DNA of 52,397 nt from Anaerolineaceae bacterium UBA4890. Lineage in GTDB: Bacteria > Chloroflexota > Anaerolineae > Anaerolineales > Anaerolineaceae. This document shows positions 1-8,586 of this stretch, one piece after another. The DNA is taken from assembly GCA_002399085.1 (NCBI GenBank), contig DHCY01000027.1, forward strand, positions 11,501-63,897. The letters are read 5' to 3'. Every line of letters begins with the position of its first letter. Within the stretch, counting starts at the first letter, position 1. The notes below the pieces were generated by a model. That model saw only the letters and a list, made by a program, of their open reading frames with translations. It did not search any database and had not been told where the DNA came from. Both the position numbers and the translations under genes were made by a program.

Positions 1-206
1 AGGATAAGTTGTAGGGGACGGTTTTCATGCCGTCCCAACAACTAGGGACCATCGGTCAAGTCGCGTGCTCGGTCTGCCCACTAAAGGGGTGCTGTGCAAG
101 AGACCGGCACGATCATTTAGTCATGCCATTTATCGCTAGATTGCTACCAGACCACCTTCATCTCGGCTACAATTCAGAGTACCCGAATATGAAGAGGTCC
201 TGATTT
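1..206. other. Intergenic region with two repeat-like elements
   Basis: No gene is visible. Positions 9-15 read TTGTAGG and are followed at once by a hairpin (gggacgg 15-21 / ccgtccc 30-36), the same layout as elements near 42288, 42484 and 52080-52300. Positions 101-115 (agaccggcacgatca) resemble the 21-bp tandem unit at 11099-11160. No convincing promoter with normal spacing was found for the downstream peptidase gene. Confidence 0.6.
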
Positions 207-2012
207 GTGAAAATTTGCCAACTAAAAAAACGAACCACCGTCACCCTGTTTTTTATCCTTCTTTTTTCACTTTTTCCACGAACCGCAGTTGCCGCGCCAT
301 TAGTGCCGTCGCCCGACCCGGAAAATAACATTCAAACCGGTTCGGCGGGGATTGCCACAGGCGACCCCAACGCTGCGCATGCCACGTATGCCTGGCCTTT
401 CCCCATTCAACAAATGGGACATCTGAACAGTTCTTATCAGCTATACTCCGAAGACCCTGTCAACGCCTATTTTCACCATGGTATCGACATGCTCGCCGAC
501 GATGGCACGCCTGTTTACACGCCTTTTGCCGGGCAGGTGGTCAACATCGAGAATTATAACTATCCTTTAAGCCTGTATTGGGAGGTGGCGATTCTCGATC
601 CCGAAGGGTATGTCTGGCAATATCATCACATCGAGCAAGCTTCCATCCCTGCAGCGATCCACCAGGCTTACAGTGATTACCAGGCAAACCCAGAGACAGG
701 CGGTTTCATCTCAGCCAACAGCCACCTGGGTGATATCGTCTGGTGGACAGAGGTGTCCAATGGATATCGTTTTAACCACATCCACCTCAACATCCTGGGT
801 GATGGTGATGTCTATCTGAACCCGCTTGAGTTCCTGGACAACACCTACTGGGACACCCAGGCACCGCAGATTCAGAAGGTGGGGCTCTTTACCGGGACGA
901 ACAACTTGCTGACCGGCAATGTCATTCCCTTTGGCACAGATTACAGCCTCTATGTTCAAACCCGCGATCTGTTCATGAGCCAGGTTTTCTACCTACCACC
1001 GCAGCGTGTCACGTATAAGTTGGACGGCTCTAACGAGACTCAAGTAGTCTGGGATTTTCACGCGCTTCCTGGCGGGGCGTCTGAGTCGGCTTATGTGAAC
1101 CAATACTTTTTGCCGGGGAAAACCAGGGGAGATTACGACTACCGCGATTTTTATATTGACCTGGGTTTTTCCAAGGAAGGTAATAACCCTCTGCCCATTG
1201 AGCCCGGTCTGCACAGCATCGACATCGAGGTCTGGGATTACGCCTACAACCGCGCTGCCTGGAAGTACAACTGGGTTATCACGCAGCCTTTGGCAGACAA
1301 CGGTTGCGCGAGTGGTCAGGGCGTCAGCTTTACAACCGAAGTGAGCGAAGACAGTTGGGTCGAAGACCTTGACCTGGGGCTGTTGGTTGCCCACGAGGCG
1401 CGCGGTGAGTTGAAAGTGACGCTCAAAGGTCCGCAACAAAGCACACCAGTCACGCTGATTGCTCCTTCATCTGATGCTGACCTGAATTACAACATCCTGA
1501 TTGATGATGCTTCCAGCAACCCGATCGATAACAACCGCCGGGACGATCTGACCCCGCCTTACTTCAAACGCAGCGTGGGACCACTGACTGACGGCAGCCT
1601 GGTCGCTTACAATGATGGCAATGCCCAGGGCACATGGCAGGTTTTTATTTGTGATTCCAAGCCTGGTAATATCGGTTTGGTCTATGACCTTGACCTGCGT
1701 CTGGAACTGACGACCAACCGCCGACCGACCGCGAACGATCAGACGGTCTATGCTGTCAGCGGGATACCGCTGCCGGTTGTTCTAAGTGGCACGGACCCAG
1801 ATGGGGATGAACTTACTTACACCATCCTGACCCAACCTGCTAAAGGCAGTTTGGAAGGGAATCCGCCGGGTCTGGTTTACACAGCAGAACCACATTTTAC
1901 CGGAACCGATGCCTTCACTTTTACCGTGAGTGATGGCGAACGCATTTCCCTGCCAGCAACAATGACGGTGGTCGTCTTTGCGCAGGTTTACCTGCCGCTG
2001 ATGCTGCGTTAG
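207..2012 (+). CDS. Secreted M23-family metallopeptidase with P-domain and Ig-like domain
   Basis: Probable exported, peptidoglycan- or protein-directed endopeptidase of 601 aa. The start is GTG behind a gaagagg ribosome-binding site. A signal peptide spans residues 1-29 (basic KKR, hydrophobic core, cleavage near AVA/AP). The M23/LytM-like domain covers about residues 60-205: H90-x3-D94 in HHGID, histidines H140/H141, and H191-x-H193 in HIHLN, the usual zinc and catalytic residues. Residues about 365-505 resemble a proprotein-convertase P-domain (WVEDLDLGLLVAH, then GTWQVFICD). Residues about 508-590 are a cadherin/Ig-like module (DPDGDELTYTI, TGTDAFTFTVSDG). The protein ends in VYLPLMLR, a tail like that of the lipoprotein at 20477. 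Peptidase fold is confident; substrate is not known. Confidence 0.85.
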   Translation: MKICQLKKRTTVTLFFILLFSLFPRTAVAAPLVPSPDPENNIQTGSAGIATGDPNAAHATYAWPFPIQQMGHLNSSYQLYSEDPVNAYFHHGIDMLADDGTPVYTPFAGQVVNIENYNYPLSLYWEVAILDPEGYVWQYHHIEQASIPAAIHQAYSDYQANPETGGFISANSHLGDIVWWTEVSNGYRFNHIHLNILGDGDVYLNPLEFLDNTYWDTQAPQIQKVGLFTGTNNLLTGNVIPFGTDYSLYVQTRDLFMSQVFYLPPQRVTYKLDGSNETQVVWDFHALPGGASESAYVNQYFLPGKTRGDYDYRDFYIDLGFSKEGNNPLPIEPGLHSIDIEVWDYAYNRAAWKYNWVITQPLADNGCASGQGVSFTTEVSEDSWVEDLDLGLLVAHEARGELKVTLKGPQQSTPVTLIAPSSDADLNYNILIDDASSNPIDNNRRDDLTPPYFKRSVGPLTDGSLVAYNDGNAQGTWQVFICDSKPGNIGLVYDLDLRLELTTNRRPTANDQTVYAVSGIPLPVVLSGTDPDGDELTYTILTQPAKGSLEGNPPGLVYTAEPHFTGTDAFTFTVSDGERISLPATMTVVVFAQVYLPLMLR

Positions 2013-2067
2013 GAGGTCTTTGATTACACTCGGGGTAAAATAAGGAAAAACACTTAAAAGGAAGACT

Positions 2068-3213
2068 ATGGAATACAGACACTTTGGCAACACAGGTTTC
2101 AGACCCTCGGCACTGGGGTTTGGATGTATGCGCTTACCACAACTACCAGGAGAGGAAGGCGGCATTGACGAGCCTGAAGCCACTCGTATGATCCGATATG
2201 CCATCGACCAGGGGCTAAATTATATTGATACTGCCTGGAGTTACCACGGCGGGCAAAGTGAAGTGGTTCTGGGCAGGGTTTTACAGGATGGCTACCGTGA
2301 AAAAGTGGCACTGGCGACCAAGATGCCTTCCTGGTTGATCGAGAAGTCAGAAGACTTTGAGCACTATTTTTCCATCCAGCTTGAACGGCTGCAGACCGAT
2401 CACATCGATTTTTACCTGCTGCATACGCTGAACCAGGGTCATTGGGATAACTATCTCAAGTTCAACCTGTTCGACTGGGCAGAAAAACAACTGGCGGATG
2501 GCAGAATCAGGCACCTGGGTTTTTCTTTTCACGATGAGTTACCTGTCTTTGAAACTATTCTGAAAGGCTATGACCATTGGGATTTTTGCCAGATCCAATA
2601 TAACTACATGGATACCGATTACCAGGCAGGTGAACGCGGACTGAAGATGGCTGCTGAGCGTGGTCTGGGTGTGGTGGTCATGGAACCGCTCAAAGGTGGC
2701 AGGCTGGCGATTGAAAAACCACCCGCACCTGTTAAGGCAGTGTTTGATCGTGCTGAAACCCCCCGAAAACCTGCCGAATGGGCGCTGCAATGGCTCTGGA
2801 ACCAACCTGAGGTTGGGTTGGTGCTCTCGGGCATGTCGACCTTCGAGCAAGTCGAGCTGAATCTTGCCAGTGCCAGCCGATCCGGGGTTGGCAGCCTGAG
2901 CGCAGAAGAGGTGACGATTATCGAAGATGCCCGTGATGCCTGGGAAGGGCTGGCACCGGTTGCCTGCACACACTGTGAGTATTGCCTGCCATGCCCCAAT
3001 GATGTGCTGATCCCCAAGATTTTCGAAATTTATAACAATTCGGTTATGTACGATATCCAGGAGCGCGGCAGGCGCAGTTATCAAAACCAGATCTCCGAAG
3101 GCAGCCGGGCAGATGCCTGCATTGAGTGCGGCACCTGTGAAGATTTATGCCCGCAGCACCTGACCATCATCGATTATCTCAAGGATGCCCACGCATACTT
3201 GAGCGAAAGATAA
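2068..3213 (+). CDS. Aldo/keto reductase with C-terminal 4Fe-4S ferredoxin-like domain
   Basis: Cytoplasmic NAD(P)H-dependent oxidoreductase of 381 aa with an N-terminal TIM-barrel AKR domain (about 1-285). The N-terminus GNTGFRPSALGFGCMRLP and the motif YIDTAWSYHGGQSE, holding the conserved Asp and Tyr, are typical. The C-terminal third carries two Cys clusters: C300-x2-C303-x2-C306-x2-C309-P and C351-x2-C354-x2-C357-x3-C361-P, the second a clear 4Fe-4S motif. This matches the common 'aldo/keto reductase, 4Fe-4S containing' family, whose physiological substrate is usually unknown. An aaaagga site precedes the ATG. The next gene starts 6 nt after the stop, suggesting co-transcription. Confidence 0.9.
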   Translation: MEYRHFGNTGFRPSALGFGCMRLPQLPGEEGGIDEPEATRMIRYAIDQGLNYIDTAWSYHGGQSEVVLGRVLQDGYREKVALATKMPSWLIEKSEDFEHYFSIQLERLQTDHIDFYLLHTLNQGHWDNYLKFNLFDWAEKQLADGRIRHLGFSFHDELPVFETILKGYDHWDFCQIQYNYMDTDYQAGERGLKMAAERGLGVVVMEPLKGGRLAIEKPPAPVKAVFDRAETPRKPAEWALQWLWNQPEVGLVLSGMSTFEQVELNLASASRSGVGSLSAEEVTIIEDARDAWEGLAPVACTHCEYCLPCPNDVLIPKIFEIYNNSVMYDIQERGRRSYQNQISEGSRADACIECGTCEDLCPQHLTIIDYLKDAHAYLSER

Positions 3214-3219
3214 GTAAAC

Positions 3220-4050
3220 TTGATAGCCGAAAACCAGGTTCAAGGCTATGTGGAGAAGGTCGATAAAAACGACCAACCCTGGATCGTTGCCCTGGCAATT
3301 CTGCTCGCCATTTTAGTGGCGACCTGGCTTTTGCTCACGCCTCCGGGCTGGTGGGAGAAGGTGCGCCTGCTGGGCTACGCGGTATGCCATCAAATAAGCG
3401 CACGCAGTTTTCATTATCACGATCTGCAATCACCCTTGTGCGCGCGCTGCACAGGGATGTACCTGGGTGGGCTGCTTGCCCTGGTTTTCCAGGCATTCCA
3501 GGAGCGCAAAGGGCGCTTCCCGCCCGCCTGGGTGTTTGTTATTTTGGGTGGGTTTTTCATCTGGTTTGGGATCGATGGCGTCAACTCATTTTTGCATTTC
3601 ATCCCCGGTTTCACTTATGGATGGCAACCCTCAAACCTCTTCAGATTGATCACCGGTACAGGGGTTGGGTTGGGGATCGGGGCAGTTTTGGCACCGCTTT
3701 TCAACCAGACAGCCTGGGCAAACTGGATCAACCGCAGCTTCTTCGAAAAATGGTATTGCTTCCTGTTGTTGCTGTTTTTGGCAGCGCTAATGGTGGTGGG
3801 GGTTTACAGCCAGCAGCCGCTGATCCTTTTGCCGGCGATGGTTCTTTCGGGGTTGAGCATTGTAATTCTGCTTGGTGCGCTGCATACGTTGATCGCTCTG
3901 ATGGTCACTGGACGCACCAATCGCCAGTTAACATGGAAGCAAATGCGGCTGCCATTGTTGGTTGGATTGGACTTGGTCTTTATTCAAATTTTGGTTACCA
4001 GCTTGTTAAGGTTTTGGTTAACCGGCACCTGGGCACCCCTGGACCTATGA
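3220..4050 (+). CDS. DUF2085 family membrane protein
   Basis: Multi-pass membrane protein of 276 aa with about six to seven hydrophobic segments (first at residues 22-43, then 85-100, 110-130, 145-165, 180-200, 205-225, 240-260). It has the DUF2085 signature: C56-H-Q followed by C74-A-R-C77-T-G-M-Y, suggesting a metal or redox site near the membrane face. The start chosen is TTG, 6 nt after the aldo/keto reductase stop; no better ATG lies before the first conserved Cys, so the exact start is uncertain. The function of the family is not established. Confidence 0.75.
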   Translation: MIAENQVQGYVEKVDKNDQPWIVALAILLAILVATWLLLTPPGWWEKVRLLGYAVCHQISARSFHYHDLQSPLCARCTGMYLGGLLALVFQAFQERKGRFPPAWVFVILGGFFIWFGIDGVNSFLHFIPGFTYGWQPSNLFRLITGTGVGLGIGAVLAPLFNQTAWANWINRSFFEKWYCFLLLLFLAALMVVGVYSQQPLILLPAMVLSGLSIVILLGALHTLIALMVTGRTNRQLTWKQMRLPLLVGLDLVFIQILVTSLLRFWLTGTWAPLDL

Positions 4051-4126
4051 TTATCTACGGTTGGTTCACAACAATCAGACTATAATTATTCTTGCCGGGG
4101 CTGTCTCACCCGGCAGGAGGAGTCTT

Positions 4127-4714
4127 ATGACAGAGATTATTGGGGGTGTGCTGGGCGCGTTTGGTCTTTCTGCGTCTGCAGGTTTGAACGCCTACATCCC
4201 GCTTTTGGTTGTCTCGCTTTTGGCGAGATTCACCAACCTGATCGAACTGGCGGAACCCTGGAATGCGCTGGAGAGCTGGTGGGTGATTGGTGTATTGGCG
4301 GTGCTGGGCATCGTTGAGTTTGTAGCCGATAAGGTGCCAGCCGTAGACCAGGTTAATGACGCTGTGCAAACCTTTATTCGTCCTATCGCCGGTGCCATTC
4401 TGTTCGCTACCAGTGCCCAAACGATCACCGATATCAACCCGGTGCTCTCCATGATTTGCGGGTTGTTGGTGGCTGGGTCGGTACATGCAGCAAAATCGTT
4501 GGTTGCGCGACCGATTGTCGAAGTCAGCACGGCTGGCGCGGGCGTGCCGGTAGTCAGCGCGCTCGAAGATATTTTGGCAACTATCATTTCTGTATTATCG
4601 ATTGTTCTGCCAATCCTGATGGTCATCCTGGTTTTCCTGTTAATCTGGTGGGTTGCCTGGTTTTTCAACCGGCGCAGAAAAGAACGCAAACATATTATTG
4701 AAACTGGAATTTAA
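4127..4714 (+). CDS. DUF4126 family membrane protein
   Basis: Membrane protein of 195 aa. The ATG at 4127 is preferred over an in-frame codon 22 codons upstream because it follows a strong caggagg ribosome-binding site at good spacing. It begins with a Gly/Ala-rich segment (GLSASAGLNAYIPLL) typical of DUF4126, has four or five hydrophobic helices (last at residues 152-178), and ends in a basic tail (FNRRRKERKH) likely cytoplasmic. No function is known for the family. It sits 9 nt before a DUF4190-like gene and probably shares its transcript. Confidence 0.75.
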   Translation: MTEIIGGVLGAFGLSASAGLNAYIPLLVVSLLARFTNLIELAEPWNALESWWVIGVLAVLGIVEFVADKVPAVDQVNDAVQTFIRPIAGAILFATSAQTITDINPVLSMICGLLVAGSVHAAKSLVARPIVEVSTAGAGVPVVSALEDILATIISVLSIVLPILMVILVFLLIWWVAWFFNRRRKERKHIIETGI

Positions 4715-4723
4715 GGAGGAATA

Positions 4724-5068
4724 ATGTCAGAAAATCAAGATCATTATGAAAATGTTGAAGAAACCACTTCGGTTTGGGCGATTTTAAGCCTGATCAGTGG
4801 CATCGCAAATTATGTGGGTTTATGGTTCATCGGCGCAATTGTTGCCATCGTTACCGGTTATGTTGCAAAGAATGAAATTGAAAAAAGCAACGGTAAAATT
4901 GGTGGCATGGGGCTTGCCAAGGCTGGTTTGATCTTGGGCTGGGTTGGGATCGCGGTATCAGTTTTGATGACTTGTCTCATCATCCTGGTTGCGATCGGAG
5001 TGTTAGGTGGTAGTATTGCCTTGTGTGGACCTTTTAGCGACATGATTAATCAAATCCCCTGGAATTGA
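4724..5068 (+). CDS. Small DUF4190-like membrane protein
   Basis: A 114-aa protein with a short acidic cytoplasmic N-terminus (about 20 residues) and two hydrophobic hairpins. The pattern of a Ser/Ile/Gly helix, a short loop with AKNEI, a GMGLAKAGLILGWVGIA segment and a final hydrophobic helix is the DUF4190 layout, common as an add-on to membrane or signalling proteins. It follows an ggagga site, lies 9 nt after the DUF4126 gene and 12 nt before the next. The role is unknown. Confidence 0.65.
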   Translation: MSENQDHYENVEETTSVWAILSLISGIANYVGLWFIGAIVAIVTGYVAKNEIEKSNGKIGGMGLAKAGLILGWVGIAVSVLMTCLIILVAIGVLGGSIALCGPFSDMINQIPWN

Positions 5069-5080
5069 AAGGAATAAATT

Positions 5081-5518
5081 ATGAGTGACCAAGATATTAA
5101 CCAAAACTCCGACGCAGATCGATGGGCTAACGTTCCCAGAGAACCATTTCAGTCGAATCAACCAACTGAACCGGAGCCGTTTGTGACCGAACCTGCTCCG
5201 GAGACAGTTTTTAGCTCCGAACCCATGCCTGTCGAACCCGAGCCTGTCATTTATGACCCGGTACGCGATGAGCATGAGCCTTATGTTGAAGTGACTCCAG
5301 AGAAAGACGGTTTCACTGCGGCTCCCGCAGGATCGAAAGTGTACACTCAGCCGCCAGTTGAGAAGAAGAAAAGCAATGGCTGGGTGATCGCCTTGATCGT
5401 TCTGCTGGTGTTGTGCTTGTGTGTGTGTATAGCGATAGTTCTTGCGATTTTGGTGCCTGTAATGGGATATCGGATTGAATGGTCGTATGTACCTTCCCTG
5501 GTGTTGAGTTTTCTGTAA
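5081..5518 (+). CDS. Acidic, proline-rich protein with one C-terminal membrane helix
   Basis: A 145-aa protein not recognised as a named family. Residues 1-85 are low complexity, rich in Pro, Glu and Asp (EPEPFVTEP, VEPEPVIYDP), so likely disordered. A basic KKKSNGW stop-transfer flank is followed by one strongly hydrophobic helix (about 103-126, with CLCVCIA). The last 20 residues would be on the other side. The positive-inside rule places the long acidic part in the cytoplasm. It is the last gene before a terminator, in the run with the DUF4126 and DUF4190 genes, suggesting a membrane-associated set of unknown role. Confidence 0.6.
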   Translation: MSDQDINQNSDADRWANVPREPFQSNQPTEPEPFVTEPAPETVFSSEPMPVEPEPVIYDPVRDEHEPYVEVTPEKDGFTAAPAGSKVYTQPPVEKKKSNGWVIALIVLLVLCLCVCIAIVLAILVPVMGYRIEWSYVPSLVLSFL

Positions 5519-5534
5519 GTTTGTTTTCACTTTT

Positions 5535-5566
5535 AAACGGGTTTGCAAACGCCAGCCCGTTTTTTT
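5535..5566 (+). terminator. Rho-independent terminator after the 2068-5518 run
   Basis: Stem aaacggg (5535-5541) pairs with cccgttt (5556-5562) around a 14-nt loop, and a run of Ts continues to 5566. It lies 17 nt after the stop of the 145-aa gene and would end + strand transcription before the convergent thiamine operon. Confidence 0.8.
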
Positions 5567-5611
5567 GTTTAATTGCGCAGTTTTTCGATTGCGACAACAC
5601 GGGAATCGTGT

Positions 5612-5782
5612 AGGGCGAGATTAGAAGCACTGGAAATCTTTGTTAGAGCTTTCGTTCTCAGTGCTTCCAATCCGCTATTTGGGTAGAGGACGATTTATTG
5701 AACGGATGCGTTTTGTTTGGCGGATTGAGGGCGCGCTCTGTGTTTTCATCCTTCCGAGATAAAGTGCACTCAATCTCGCCCT
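5612..5782. mobile_element. Candidate MITE-like element with 11-bp terminal inverted repeats
   Basis: The 171-bp stretch starts with agggcgagatt (5612-5622) and ends with its exact reverse complement aatctcgccct (5772-5782). Inside, gatt-a-gaagcactg (5619-5632) pairs with cagtgcttc-c-aatc (5659-5672), a 14-bp arm with one mismatch. It carries no credible gene. It lies in the 336-bp space between two convergent operons, a typical site for small non-autonomous elements. No target-site duplication could be recognised, so mobility is inference. The remainder of 5567-5854 shows nothing else. Confidence 0.35.
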
Positions 5783-5854
5783 GCGGTCCTTTTTCTTATT
5801 TTTCCCACGAATTTCTTCAACACCCGCCTAACGGAATGGGAAAGGTCGCGTTCA

Positions 5855-6895
5855 CTACGAGAGGGGCAAACATTGTAGTTTTTTTGCGGACCAGGCAATG
5901 TCGAGGGTCTGACCGACTTCTAAGTCGTGATCGGAGTGGACCTGCAAAAGTGTATTGCCGACCAACGCTTCCAGGCGGTAGTATTCGCCTTGAAAAATGA
6001 CATCCTGCACTACTGCGCGTAGGTGATTATGCATGCCAACAGCTGCTTCTCCAATCAGGGCTTCCTGCGGGCGCAGGAGCAGCATGCATTCCGAGCCCAG
6101 CTCAAGCTCGGACTCGTTTTCTAGTTCGATCTGACCAATTTTGGTTTCTACAATATTGGCGCTTATCAATTTGGCTGGTACCAGGTTGCCCAACCCCAAA
6201 AATGAAGCCACCCAAGCATTGGCAGGCTGATTGAAAACAATTTCGGGCGTGCCTTCCTGTACCAGCTTGCCGTCATGCAACAACAGCAACCGGTCAGCCA
6301 GGGCAAAGGCTTCTTCCTGGTCGTGGGTTACATAAATTACTGGTTTCCTGCTTTCATGCAAACGCTTGCGCAGGTCCTGGAGTAACTCGGTGCGCAGGTT
6401 ATGATCCAGTGCGCCCAGGGGTTCATCCAGCATCAACAAATGCGGGTCAGGGGCGAGGGCTCGCGCCAGGGCAACACGTTGTTGTTCTCCGCCGGAGAGC
6501 TCAGTGACGGGTCGGTCTGCAAACTCCTGCATGTGAATACTTTCAAGTGCTTTCCCGACGAGAGGCTCAACCTCGGCTTTGGAATGCCCAGCTAACCGCA
6601 GCCCAAAAGCGATGTTTTCAGCCACGCTGCGATGAGGAAAGAGGGCGTAATCCTGGAACATGAGCCCAAACCCGCGTTCATGTGTTGGTTTTTGGGTGTA
6701 ATCCTCATTGTTCCAATAAACCTTCCCGGATTCCGGATTTTCCAAACCGGCAATGATGCGCAGCATTGTGCTCTTGCCGCTGCCTGAGGAACCCAACAGG
6801 CAGACCAATTCACCTTGCCGTACCTCGAAGGAGATGCCCTTGAGCAGGGGTTTGCCATCATAGTCTTTGTGAATCTCTGCAACTCGTAACATCAA
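5855..6895 (-). CDS. thiQ: Thiamine ABC transporter ATP-binding protein
   Basis: ATPase of 346 aa that would power thiamine (or TPP) import with the adjacent permease and binding protein. The N-terminal ABC domain (about 1-235) has Walker A GSSGSGKST, the Q-loop (LMFQDYALFPH), the signature LSGGEQQRVALARAL, Walker B LLMLDEPLGALD and the switch His in VTHDQEEA. The C-terminal 100 residues form a TOBE-like regulatory domain (LLLRPQEALIGE). This is longer than enterobacterial ThiQ and resembles the iron/spermidine type of ATPase. The assignment to thiamine rests on operon position behind a TPP riboswitch and a pyrophosphokinase gene. Its ATG overlaps the permease stop by 4 bp. Confidence 0.85.
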   Translation of the reverse strand: MMLRVAEIHKDYDGKPLLKGISFEVRQGELVCLLGSSGSGKSTMLRIIAGLENPESGKVYWNNEDYTQKPTHERGFGLMFQDYALFPHRSVAENIAFGLRLAGHSKAEVEPLVGKALESIHMQEFADRPVTELSGGEQQRVALARALAPDPHLLMLDEPLGALDHNLRTELLQDLRKRLHESRKPVIYVTHDQEEAFALADRLLLLHDGKLVQEGTPEIVFNQPANAWVASFLGLGNLVPAKLISANIVETKIGQIELENESELELGSECMLLLRPQEALIGEAAVGMHNHLRAVVQDVIFQGEYYRLEALVGNTLLQVHSDHDLEVGQTLDIAWSAKKLQCLPLS

Positions 6896-8580
6896 AACAA
6901 CTCCTCGCCAGGTAGGCGGATTTTTTCGATCAGCAGACTGCCGGCAGCGCTGGTTATCAAAAGAAGGGTAGACATCGCCAGTGCCTGCCCGTAATTGAGC
7001 GCGCCGGGCTGGGAAATGTAACGGAAGATCGTGACCGGGATGGTGGGGGTGCGCGCGTTTGCCAGGAAACTTGATGCCCCAAATTCACCCAGCGAGATCG
7101 TGAAGGAGAATGCCAGGCTAACGATCATGGCACGCAGCAGGATAGGCAAGTCGATTTCTTGGAAGACCTCCCAGGGTTTAGCGCCCATCACGCGGGCAGC
7201 TTCACGCAGCGAGTTGGGGATGCCCTGGATGGCAGGCAGCAGGGTGCGCACAACAAAAGGCAGCGCGATCAGCGAATGTGCAATCGGGATCAGAATCGGG
7301 AAGGGTCCGCTGGTCCAGGGGGGCTTGTTAAAGGTAAGCAAAAACCCCAGCCCAAGGATAACCGCGCTGGCTCCCAGGGGCAGCATGAAAAGAGGCTCCA
7401 ACCAGCGCGTGAATTTGCCTGAGCGCGAAAGGGCGTAGGCTGAAATTAGCCCCAGTGAAGTCGCGATCACCATGGTGATCACAGAATAGACCAGTGAGTT
7501 GCGAATGGCAGCCAATGGGTTGGCGTAGAAGATGGAGCCCGAGCGGTTTTGGAAAAGCTCACTGTAATAACGGGTGGTAAAGCCGGTCTGGAATTCGCCG
7601 CGCTCGCCGCGGGCGGCTTCGAAGGTGACAAAAGAACGCGTCACCAGGCTCAGGATTGGTGAAATAAACAATACCAAGAGCAGGATGACCATGATGACTA
7701 CGAAAGTTTTTTGCCATGTGTCAGTAGGGCGATGGCGGGCTTTGCGCTCGCCACTGAGAGCGGCATTGCCGAAACGTGGTTTTCTGACCCGGTTTTGCGC
7801 CAGGGTGATCAGCAGCGTGACCAGCAGCTGGATGATGGAAAGCAAGCCAGCCATGGGCAAATTGAAGCGGTTCATCGCCTGGTTGTAAATCTCAACTTCG
7901 AGGGTGGCATATTGCGATCCGCCCAGCATGAGAACTACTCCGAAGCTGGTGAAATCGAACAGGAAAACCAGCAAGCTGGCACCCAAAATTGTAGGCATCA
8001 GCAATGGCAGGGATACTTCTTTGAAAGCTTGCCAAGGGGTGGCATTGAGCACGCGGGCTGCTTCTTCGTAGTGCGGGTTGAGCCGGGAGAGGCTGTTGCC
8101 GACCATGCGGATAATGATGGAGGTGTTGTAAAAGATGTGCGCCAGCAAAATCGCTGGCAAACTGTTCAGCAACTGAATGGGCGGGCTGGACAAGTTGAAA
8201 AGATCCATCAGGATCAGGTTCAGCCAGCCTCTCGGACCGATAAGCGTGTTGAAGGCGGTGGCAACCACTACTGTCGGCAAGATGAATGGCAGCAGACTGA
8301 GGGTGTGCAGACCTTTGCGACCGGCAAAGTCAAAACGGGCGAAGAGGTAAGCCGCCGGCAGACCGACCAGCAGGGTTAGCAGCGTTGAAAGTAACGCCTG
8401 CCAGAGTGTAAAGACAAGTGGTTGGCTAACCTGATCCCAACTGAAAAACTGCCAGCCCTGGTTGAAGCGTTCAGAGAAAACCTGCCTGAAGATTGCCAGC
8501 AGCGGCTGGTAAAAGAAATACAACAGGAAAACCAGCGGTATCAACCACAACAGCCAGGTTAGCGATCTTGAACGCTTCAT
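6892..8580 (-). CDS. thiP: Thiamine ABC transporter permease (two fused halves)
   Basis: Inner-membrane permease of 562 aa, about twelve helices, built from two binding-protein-dependent permease halves (roughly 1-270 and 290-562). Each has an EAA-type coupling loop: EEAARVLNATPWQAFKEVSLP in the first and REAARVMGAKPWEVFQEID in the second, which dock to the ATPase. The length and fused layout match ThiP and the FbpB-type permeases. The start is ATG, 6 nt after the binding-protein stop; the stop overlaps the ATPase start (ATGA). A permease for another substrate such as iron is the alternative, but the riboswitch context favours thiamine. Confidence 0.85.
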   Translation of the reverse strand: MKRSRSLTWLLWLIPLVFLLYFFYQPLLAIFRQVFSERFNQGWQFFSWDQVSQPLVFTLWQALLSTLLTLLVGLPAAYLFARFDFAGRKGLHTLSLLPFILPTVVVATAFNTLIGPRGWLNLILMDLFNLSSPPIQLLNSLPAILLAHIFYNTSIIIRMVGNSLSRLNPHYEEAARVLNATPWQAFKEVSLPLLMPTILGASLLVFLFDFTSFGVVLMLGGSQYATLEVEIYNQAMNRFNLPMAGLLSIIQLLVTLLITLAQNRVRKPRFGNAALSGERKARHRPTDTWQKTFVVIMVILLLVLFISPILSLVTRSFVTFEAARGERGEFQTGFTTRYYSELFQNRSGSIFYANPLAAIRNSLVYSVITMVIATSLGLISAYALSRSGKFTRWLEPLFMLPLGASAVILGLGFLLTFNKPPWTSGPFPILIPIAHSLIALPFVVRTLLPAIQGIPNSLREAARVMGAKPWEVFQEIDLPILLRAMIVSLAFSFTISLGEFGASSFLANARTPTIPVTIFRYISQPGALNYGQALAMSTLLLITSAAGSLLIEKIRLPGEELF

Positions 8581-8586
8581 CTTAAT

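Noticed and set aside
141..173. Promoter for the M23 peptidase (TTGCTA and TACAAT)
   Set aside because: The spacer is 21 nt, too long for a standard promoter.
3351..4085. Second long plus-strand frame inside the DUF2085 gene
   Set aside because: The sequence lacks domain features, whereas the other frame has the DUF2085 Cys motifs and helices; this is a shadow.
5698..6000. Plus-strand open frame of 100 codons
   Set aside because: Overlaps the 3' end of thiQ on the other strand and the candidate MITE; no family features and no ribosome-binding site.
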